5,589 nucleotides of DNA, from assembly GCA_003513855.1 (NCBI GenBank), contig DOTC01000122.1, positions 3,392 through 8,980 of the forward strand. The letters are read 5' to 3'. Below, in pieces: positions 1 through 4,524 of this stretch; position 1 is the stretch's first letter; each line of letters opens with the position of its first letter. The notes below the pieces were generated by a model. The model had not been told where the DNA came from. It ran no database searches and worked only from the letters and a program-made list of their open reading frames with translations. The stretch comes from Deltaproteobacteria bacterium. GTDB taxonomy: Bacteria; Desulfobacterota; Deferrimicrobia; Deferrimicrobiales; Deferrimicrobiaceae. A program made the position numbers and the translations under genes.

Positions 1-1
1 G

Positions 2-64
2 GCGGCGGGCCGTCTCCCGGCGCTGGATCTGTTCACCGCGGACGGCCGCGTGCGGAAACCGTAG
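2..64 (+). CDS. C-terminal end of an unidentified plus-strand protein (partial)
   Basis: Reading from base 2 gives 20 sense codons ending in TAG at 62-64, with the peptide ending LDLFTADGRVRKP. Seventeen of the 20 codons end in G or C, matching the bias of the confirmed genes here, whereas the frame starting at base 1 has far fewer G/C third positions and runs on with no stop into the antisense of the next gene. The stop lies 8 bp from the stop of the convergent prohibitin gene, a typical tight gene end. No domain can be recognised in 20 residues, so no function is offered. The call rests only on codon use and position and may be wrong. Confidence 0.4.
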   Translation, partial: AAGRLPALDLFTADGRVRKP

Positions 65-72
65 CCGGCGGG

Positions 73-921
73 TTACTTCTTCATCAGTCCGTCCAGGCTG
101 AGGAGCGGGGTCGCGCCCCCTCCCGAAAGGAGCACGTTCGGGACGGTTCCGTTCCACTTGGCGATCGCCTCCCGCATCGCCTCGATCTTCCGGAGCTCGA
201 TCAGCTCCGGGGTGATCTGCGCCTTCTGGAGCCGCAGCGACTCGGCCTCCGCCTTCGCCTGGGCGATCTTCTGCTCCGCCTCGATGCGTATCCTCTCCAG
301 GTCCCTCTGCGCCCTCAAGGCAAACTGCTCCGCCTCCTGCTTCGACTCGATCGCATCGGTGAACTTCTTGGAGAAGCTGAAATCGATGACCGAGAACCCG
401 TCCACGAACAGGTTGTATCCGGAAAGCTTCTCGCTCAGGGAATCCTTGATCGCGGTGCTTACGGCCTCCCGCTCGCCGATCAGCTGGACCGCGGTGTACT
501 TCGCCGTCACTGCCTTCACGGCCTCCTGGACGGACGGGTCGATGATCCTCTCCTTGAACTCCACCCCGATGTTCTGGTAGACCCAGTTGGCCTTGTCCGG
601 GATGATGTGGTAGTTCAGCGCGATCACCGACTTGATGTCCTGGAGATCCTTGCTCGCCGCTTCCGACCGGGTTTCCGACTTCTGGATCTTGACGTCCATC
701 TTCACGATGGTCTGCATGATCGGGATCCTGAGGTGCAACCCTTCCCCCAGGACGTCCTGCTGGACCGCCCCGAAGTTGAGCAGGACTCCCCGCTCCCCCG
801 CGCCGATCTTCACGAAGGGGTTCATGATGAGAAGGATGAACACCGCGGCCAGCACGACAAACCCGAGCGCCACCCGCTTGCCGGCCTGTTTTACCGTCCT
901 TTTCATTTCGAATTCCTGCAT
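73..921 (-). CDS. Prohibitin / SPFH (Band 7) family membrane protein
   Basis: A 282-residue protein of normal length for bacterial prohibitins. It has a short basic N-terminus (KRTVKQAGKR), one hydrophobic membrane segment at about residues 17-35, and an SPFH domain from about 38 to 195. The SPFH domain opens with GERGVLLNFGAV and continues with EGLHLRIPI and ASKDLQDI, all typical of prohibitins. A charged, heptad-like coiled coil follows at about 186-235 (SKQEAEQFALRAQRDLERIR), and the C-terminal tail ends in LDGLMKK. Prohibitins form large ring-like assemblies on membranes and scaffold or restrain membrane proteases such as FtsH; HflK and HflC are relatives. The single anchor and SPFH-coiled-coil order predict an oligomeric inner-membrane protein with most of its mass on one side. 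The start is supported by AGGAGG at 927-932, five bases before the ATG; a second in-frame ATG lies five codons on but lacks such a site. It appears to be transcribed alone from its own promoter, with a leader of about 155 nt. The exact partner protease cannot be read from the sequence. Confidence 0.93.
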   Translation of the reverse strand: MQEFEMKRTVKQAGKRVALGFVVLAAVFILLIMNPFVKIGAGERGVLLNFGAVQQDVLGEGLHLRIPIMQTIVKMDVKIQKSETRSEAASKDLQDIKSVIALNYHIIPDKANWVYQNIGVEFKERIIDPSVQEAVKAVTAKYTAVQLIGEREAVSTAIKDSLSEKLSGYNLFVDGFSVIDFSFSKKFTDAIESKQEAEQFALRAQRDLERIRIEAEQKIAQAKAEAESLRLQKAQITPELIELRKIEAMREAIAKWNGTVPNVLLSGGGATPLLSLDGLMKK

Positions 922-1083
922 GGCAGCCTCCTGTCAGGGGATGGAAGATGTGGATGCCACGGATGAATCGTTCATTCACCTTCCCACCGGACCATCCAAA
1001 AAGGTTTGGGGAAAAGGGCCTGAAGCCGCGGGTACCGCGAAACGGGGCCGACGTCCGCGCGCATCTTCGTCGTCGCTCCCCTC

Positions 1084-1112
1084 ACCATAGGGGCGGGCCG
1101 GATTCGTGTCAA
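1084..1112 (-). promoter_or_regulatory. Sigma70-type promoter for the prohibitin gene
   Basis: On the minus strand there is a perfect -35 box TTGACA (1112-1107), a 17-bp spacer, and a -10 box TATGGT (1089-1084). Together they match 10 of 12 consensus bases at ideal spacing. Transcription would start near 1077, leaving an untranslated leader of roughly 155 nt before the prohibitin ATG at 921. The -35 box overlaps the candidate -35 of the divergent promoter on the other strand. Confidence 0.6.
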
Positions 1113-1134
1113 GGGGGGGAAGTTGGGGTACAGT
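1106..1134 (+). promoter_or_regulatory. Candidate promoter for the zinc-ribbon/DUF2007 gene
   Basis: On the plus strand GTGTCA (1106-1111) and TACAGT (1129-1134) are 17 bp apart and match the -35 and -10 consensus at 4 of 6 bases each. The spacer contains a run of seven G (1113-1119). Transcription would start near 1141, only about two bases before the ATG at 1143, giving an almost leaderless message. This is a weaker match than the opposing promoter and could be chance. Confidence 0.33.
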
Positions 1135-1142
1135 AGGATGGT

Positions 1143-1466
1143 ATGGTCTGCCCGGAATGCGGAGCCGAATACATCGAGGGGATCCACGTCTGCCCCGACT
1201 GCAGGGTGCCGCTGGTGCCCGAGCTGCCGGAAACGCCCCAGCCGGAGTACGTGGAGTACGTCACCGTGATGAAAACGGGAAACCCCATCGTCCTCGCGAT
1301 GGTGAAATCGATCCTTGCGTCCGCCGGGATCAGGCATTTCGTCAAAGGGGAGGTGCTGCAGGACCTGTTCCGCGTCGGCACGGCGGAGATCCAGGTCGGA
1401 AGGGACGACGAGCCGGAGGCGCGGAGGCTCCTGCTGGAGCTCGCGATCGGCAACGGGGAGGGCTGA
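1143..1466 (+). CDS. Small zinc-ribbon protein with DUF2007 signal-transducing domain
   Basis: A 107-residue protein. Residues 3-20 form a zinc ribbon with two CPxC knuckles, CPEC at 3-6 and CPDC at 17-20, so C3, C6, C17 and C20 should bind one zinc ion. An acidic, proline-rich linker (about 25-36) leads to a DUF2007-type domain at about 37-101: a strand (YVTVMKTGN), a helix (IVLAMVKSILASAGI), a hydrophobic turn, the strand AEIQVGRDD, and a last helix (EPEARRLLLELA). DUF2007 (PF09413) is annotated as a putative prokaryotic signal-transducing domain distantly resembling the PII fold; no biochemical role is firmly known. The ATG at 1143 is the best start because the first zinc-binding cysteine is residue 3; only a weak AGGA (1135-1138) precedes it. 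It stands alone, diverging from the prohibitin gene and converging on the acuB-like gene with a 20-bp gap. It is likely cytoplasmic, with no signal peptide or membrane segment. Confidence 0.85.
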   Translation: MVCPECGAEYIEGIHVCPDCRVPLVPELPETPQPEYVEYVTVMKTGNPIVLAMVKSILASAGIRHFVKGEVLQDLFRVGTAEIQVGRDDEPEARRLLLELAIGNGEG

Positions 1467-1486
1467 CGGACCGGCGCCGACGCGGG

Positions 1487-2125
1487 TCACCCGAGAAAAT
1501 CTTCGAGTTCCGGCACCCGGAATCCGGATTCCCTCAGCCGGGCCTTCACGGTCGCCACGTCGATCGTCCCGATCCGTAAAAACGCCACGAACTCCTCCCG
1601 GAAGGGGGACAGCACCAGGCTCCGGATCTCGATCTTCATCTCCCCCAGCATCCCGATCAGCCGGAGGAGGTAGGCTGCGTCCCGGGGCAGGAGAACCTCG
1701 ATCCGGACCCCTCCGATCCCCTCGATGCGGAGGGTGTCGACGAACGCGGCAAGGATGTCCGCCTTGGTGATGATCCCCACCAGCTTCCGCCCTTCCACCA
1801 CCGGGAGAGCCCCGAACCGCTTTTTGTGAAGGACCAGCAGGGCATCCTCGATCGTGTCCTCCGGACTCATGGTGATCACGTCGCGGGTCATGATCTCTTC
1901 GATGAACCCGGTCCTCCGGGATACCGTGCCCCCCTCGTTGATCTTTTCCTCCCTGAGGACCCATTTCCGGAGATCCGTGTCCGAGACGATGCCCACGAGT
2001 TCTCCTCCCTCGACCACAGGGAGGTGATGAATCCTGTTTTCCTGGAGAACCCGATTGGCGTCCCGCACCGTGTCTTTCGGGGACATCGCGATCACCGTTC
2101 TCGTCATCCTTCTGCCGACGTACAT
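1487..2125 (-). CDS. acuB: AcuB-like protein: two CBS domains plus ACT domain
   Basis: A 212-residue protein, close to the usual AcuB length. CBS domain 1 spans about residues 1-58 (MSPKDTVRDANRVLQENRIH, LPVVEGGELVGIVSDTDL). CBS domain 2 spans about 76-130 (MSPEDTIEDALLVLHKKRFG, LPVVEGRKLVGIITKADI). An ACT-like domain follows at about 139-203 (GVRIEVLLPRDAAYLLRLIG, then EEFVAFLRIG). Paired CBS domains generally bind adenosine ligands such as AMP, ATP or S-adenosylmethionine, and ACT domains bind small effectors, so this is probably a cytoplasmic sensor rather than an enzyme. The start is set by AAGGAG (2132-2137), six bases before the ATG. It is the last gene of the operon; its first 22 bp and its ribosome-binding site lie inside the end of the upstream deacetylase gene, so the two are probably co-translated. 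In Bacillus acuB sits between acuA and acuC, but its molecular role is not settled; here regulation of the neighbouring fusion enzyme is inference. Confidence 0.9.
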   Translation of the reverse strand: MYVGRRMTRTVIAMSPKDTVRDANRVLQENRIHHLPVVEGGELVGIVSDTDLRKWVLREEKINEGGTVSRRTGFIEEIMTRDVITMSPEDTIEDALLVLHKKRFGALPVVEGRKLVGIITKADILAAFVDTLRIEGIGGVRIEVLLPRDAAYLLRLIGMLGEMKIEIRSLVLSPFREEFVAFLRIGTIDVATVKARLRESGFRVPELEDFLG

Positions 2126-3951
2126 GGCTCGCTCCTTCCCTGGAGGGTCTTCAGATGGGCAATCGCCGACGATGTGAGAGAGGACCCGTTGTACCCGCCC
2201 TCGAGAACGGACACGACGCGTCCCTGGCAATGCCGGTCGGCCATCTCGCAGATTCTTCGCGTCATGTGGACGAATGACCGTTCCGTCAGCTCGAGGTCCG
2301 CAATCGGGTCGTCCCTGTGCGCGTCGAACCCGGCGGAGAGCATGATCAGGTCGGGCCGGAACGTTTCGATCTCCGGGATGACCTCCCGCTCGAAGAGGTC
2401 GAGGAATTCCGCGTCCGCCGTGCGGGGCCTGACGGGGAGATTGAGCGTGAACCCGTATCCCTCTCCCTTCCCTTTCTCCATCCTCCTCCCGGTCCCGGGG
2501 AAGCAGAAGGTGGGGTGCTCGTGGATGCTGCAGAAATACGCCCGGGGGTCCTCCTCGAAGATCTCCTGGGTCCCGTTCCCGTGGTGGACGTCCCAGTCGA
2601 GGATGAAGATCCGTTCCACGCCGTAGGCGGCCCGGGCGTACAGGGCGCCCACGGCGACGTTGTTGAGGAAGCAGAACCCCATGGCGGATTCCCTTCCGGC
2701 GTGATGGCCGGGCGGCCTCACGGCGCAGAAGACGTTCTGCACCCTCCCGTGCAGCACGGCGTCGACGCCCGCCATCACCCCGCCGGCGGCAAGCAGCGCG
2801 ACGTCGTAGCTCGCCTCGCTGATCGAGCAGTCCACCGTGGCAAAGGTCTTTTTCCCGGAACGCACGCCGTTGCGGAACGACTCCAGGTAGCCGGCGGGAT
2901 GGACCTTCTCGATGAACCGCAGGTTCGGCACGTACGGCTCGAGGAAGACGAGACTCCCGTGGAGGTCGTCCTTGCGGATCGCCTTCAAAAGCTTCTCCAG
3001 CCGCCTGCGGCTCTCCGGGTGCCCGGCCCGGGGCCTGTGGTCCAGATATCCCGGGGAATAGATCATGCCGGTTTTCCTCGGCGTGTTCGTGTAGATGATC
3101 TTGTACCCGTCCCACGGCTTCGTGGACAGAAGAAAGGCCTTCCCCAGGGGAACCGTCTGCTCTTCCTGGTGCCACTCGTTCTTTTCCAGGGAGTAGTAGC
3201 CTGCGGCGTTGCGGAAGGCGGGGACCTTGAGATCCCTTCGGAACAGGGCGATGTCGTAGGCATGGTTGATCCGGTCGATGTCGGTCTCCTCGACGGGGAG
3301 ATCCCGTGCCTTCACGTACTCCCGGAGGCCCTCCTTCATCCGCCGGAACTCGTCCCGGTCCAGGCAGTCGAACCCTTCCTTCGCCCAGTAATATTTCCCG
3401 ACGGAGAGCGACGCGCTGAGGCGGAACTGGTGGAACCCGATGTTGCGAAAGAGCTCCTCGTACTGGCGGAACAGGGACGACGCGTACCCCGAACTCTGCT
3501 GCGAGAGACGGATGTGGTCGATGTAGACGATCCGCCGCCGCCTGCCCCGGAGATAGTCGAGCAGACCGAAATTCCGGTCCATCTCGGAGAGGAAGAAGAG
3601 GGTCATCTCCCCGACATGCTCGCCCCCGTGAACAATCTGGGTGTCGTAGATGATCCGGTCCTTCCCGACCAGGAGCATCCTCTCCCGGTGCTCGAATTCC
3701 TGGATCTTCGCGGAAAGCAGGGCAAGGAAATCGGCGGGGGAGACGAGATCCCGGAAGAGGCGGCCCCAGCAGGAGAGGAGTTTCCTCCTCGAAGGGAGCT
3801 TTTTCACGAGGAATTTCTTCCCCGAATGCTCTTTCTTGATGATATCGATGTTGAGCTCGGCGCCGAAGAGCAGGTTCTCCCCGATCAGGATTTCGAATCC
3901 CTTCTCGATTTCCCGCCGGGGGAGAGGATGGGTGAATGTCCTCTTTTCCAT
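2104..3951 (-). CDS. GNAT acetyltransferase-like module fused to AcuC/histone-deacetylase-family domain
   Basis: A 615-residue fusion, about twice the size of ordinary bacterial AcuC-type deacetylases. The C-terminal domain (about 295-605) has a complete zinc deacetylase site: tandem histidines in RPPGHHA (H416, H417), DWDVHHGNGTQ with likely zinc ligands D454 and H456, SAGFDAH with third ligand D543, and catalytic tyrosine in LEGGYN (Y587). Such enzymes remove acetyl groups from protein lysines (AcuC on acetyl-CoA synthetase), polyamines or related amides. Residues about 90-200 look like a GNAT acetyltransferase: a strand (GEHVGEMTLFFL), YIDHIRLS, an acetyl-CoA-loop pattern QSSGYA (Q152-A157), a helix, and closing GKYYWAKEGFD (185-195). 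Residues 1-90 and 200-295 are unassigned. The ATG overlaps the upstream stop as TGATG; a GGGGAG ribosome-binding site lies 11 bases upstream, and an in-frame TTG directly before the ATG is an alternative start. The 3' end overlaps acuB by 22 bp. The deacetylase call is firm; the GNAT call is by pattern only and its activity and substrate are unknown. Confidence 0.88.
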   Translation of the reverse strand: MEKRTFTHPLPRREIEKGFEILIGENLLFGAELNIDIIKKEHSGKKFLVKKLPSRRKLLSCWGRLFRDLVSPADFLALLSAKIQEFEHRERMLLVGKDRIIYDTQIVHGGEHVGEMTLFFLSEMDRNFGLLDYLRGRRRRIVYIDHIRLSQQSSGYASSLFRQYEELFRNIGFHQFRLSASLSVGKYYWAKEGFDCLDRDEFRRMKEGLREYVKARDLPVEETDIDRINHAYDIALFRRDLKVPAFRNAAGYYSLEKNEWHQEEQTVPLGKAFLLSTKPWDGYKIIYTNTPRKTGMIYSPGYLDHRPRAGHPESRRRLEKLLKAIRKDDLHGSLVFLEPYVPNLRFIEKVHPAGYLESFRNGVRSGKKTFATVDCSISEASYDVALLAAGGVMAGVDAVLHGRVQNVFCAVRPPGHHAGRESAMGFCFLNNVAVGALYARAAYGVERIFILDWDVHHGNGTQEIFEEDPRAYFCSIHEHPTFCFPGTGRRMEKGKGEGYGFTLNLPVRPRTADAEFLDLFEREVIPEIETFRPDLIMLSAGFDAHRDDPIADLELTERSFVHMTRRICEMADRHCQGRVVSVLEGGYNGSSLTSSAIAHLKTLQGRSEPCTSAEG

Positions 3952-4376
3952 CAAGGGGCTTTCTCCCCTCCGGGGCGCCACCTTCCCGGACGCACGGAGT
4001 CTCCCCCATTCTCCGTTGTTTCCTTCTCCCCGGGCAAGCGGGATGACGGGAGAGCCGCCTGCTCCTTCGCCCAGGCTCTTTTCTCCCTTCCGACAAGTCT
4101 GCGCAGGGCCCGCTCCGCCCTGAGCGCGTCGGACCGGGTCCCGCACGGCCGCTTCGCGAGCAGCGCCACGGGAGGATTCATCCGGGTGAAGGCTGCGCCT
4201 TTGCCGGACAGGTGCTTCCGGAAGCGGGCGCCGGGGTCCTTCGCGATCCCCGTGTAGATCCTCCCTCCCCGGCATTCGATCATGTAGACCCACCAGGTGC
4301 CGCCCGTCATGCCTGCCCGCACCGGATCAACGGCATCCTTCCTCCTTTTCCTGCTCCCCGGACCCGACGGATCCAT
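3951..4376 (-). CDS. GIY-YIG nuclease-fold protein (UPF0213/YhbQ-like)
   Basis: 141 residues from the ATG at 4376. The GIY-YIG core spans about residues 26-105: WWVYMIEC carries the first tyrosine (Y31), YTG the second (Y41), ARFRKH the conserved arginine and histidine (R51, H55), and RAERAL the acidic metal-binding residue (E88). This order matches the small stand-alone GIY-YIG proteins, which are about 90-100 residues and include DNA-structure nucleases, though most are uncharacterised. A basic, low-complexity tail of about 35 residues follows and contains the ribosome-binding region of the next gene. Start choice is uncertain. The ATG at 4376 has a purine-rich GGAAGG six bases upstream but adds a basic 22-residue leader; the ATG at 4310 begins just before the core (MTGGTWWVYM) with a weaker site. 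It is the first gene of the operon, and its TGA shares one base with the next ATG. Cytoplasmic; its link to acetylation is not explained by any known pathway. Confidence 0.82.
   Translation of the reverse strand: MDPSGPGSRKRRKDAVDPVRAGMTGGTWWVYMIECRGGRIYTGIAKDPGARFRKHLSGKGAAFTRMNPPVALLAKRPCGTRSDALRAERALRRLVGREKRAWAKEQAALPSSRLPGEKETTENGGDSVRPGRWRPGGEKAP
3952..3971 (-). promoter_or_regulatory. Hairpin masking the ribosome-binding site of the GNAT-deacetylase gene
   Basis: On the minus-strand message, AGGGG (3969-3965) and CCCCT (3958-3954) form a perfect 5-bp, mostly G-C stem with a 6-base loop. The 5' arm covers most of the purine-rich ribosome-binding site, and the 3' arm ends two bases before the ATG. 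Ribosomes finishing the GIY-YIG gene would open this stem, which fits translational coupling at the TGATG junction. The pairing is visible in the sequence; the regulatory role is inference, and short G/C stems occur by chance in GC-rich DNA. Confidence 0.35.
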
Positions 4377-4429
4377 TATATGCCTTCCTTTCCCCTTCCC
4401 CTTATTTAGGAAAAGGCCGGGATCCGGTG

Positions 4430-4453
4430 TAGAATTTTCTCCGGACATTCCGG
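4430..4453 (+). promoter_or_regulatory. Candidate -10 box and inverted repeat upstream of the phosphotransferase gene
   Basis: TAGAAT at 4430-4435 matches 5 of 6 bases of the -10 consensus and stands in a locally A/T-richer patch, but no good -35 box is found 16-18 bp upstream. Just downstream, CCGGA (4441-4445) and TCCGG (4449-4453) are a perfect 5-bp inverted repeat with a 3-base centre, placed at the expected transcription start. It could be a small operator or the first hairpin of the leader. Further on, GAAC (4501-4504) can pair with GTTC (4509-4512) just before the GGGAGG ribosome-binding site (4513-4518). All of this is weak evidence. Confidence 0.28.
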
Positions 4454-4524
4454 TCGGAACGCGGGAACCGGGAAATCGCCGCCCCCGCGAAAGAGCCCCG
4501 GAACGTGCGTTCGGGAGGTACGCC

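Noticed and set aside
1519..1532. Perfect 14-bp palindrome GGAATCCGGATTCC
   Set aside because: It lies inside the acuB coding sequence, where it encodes ordinary residues, has no T-run beside it, and one such palindrome is not surprising in 5.6 kb.
1065..1964. Long minus-strand open frame across the DUF2007 and acuB genes
   Set aside because: It runs antisense to the zinc-ribbon gene and out of frame with acuB, with low-complexity R/G/D/H-rich translation. Only its last 30 codons, inside the prohibitin leader, are kept as a weak observation.
2126..4096. The acuB reading frame continues open upstream for about 650 codons
   Set aside because: The upstream part is arginine- and proline-rich out-of-frame translation of the deacetylase gene. 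A good ribosome-binding site and the first CBS domain place the true start at 2125.
2317..4257. A 646-codon open frame on the plus strand opposite the GNAT-deacetylase gene
   Set aside because: It is antisense to a gene with a complete catalytic motif set, its translation is repetitive and rich in V, E, G and P, and it lacks any family motif. Long antisense frames are expected in GC-rich genes with strong third-position bias.
4375..4380. Perfect TATAAT on the minus strand just before the GIY-YIG ATG
   Set aside because: No -35-like hexamer lies 16-18 bp upstream; that stretch is a polypurine tract. As a promoter it would remove the ATG at 4376 from the message. It is noted only as bearing on the start choice.
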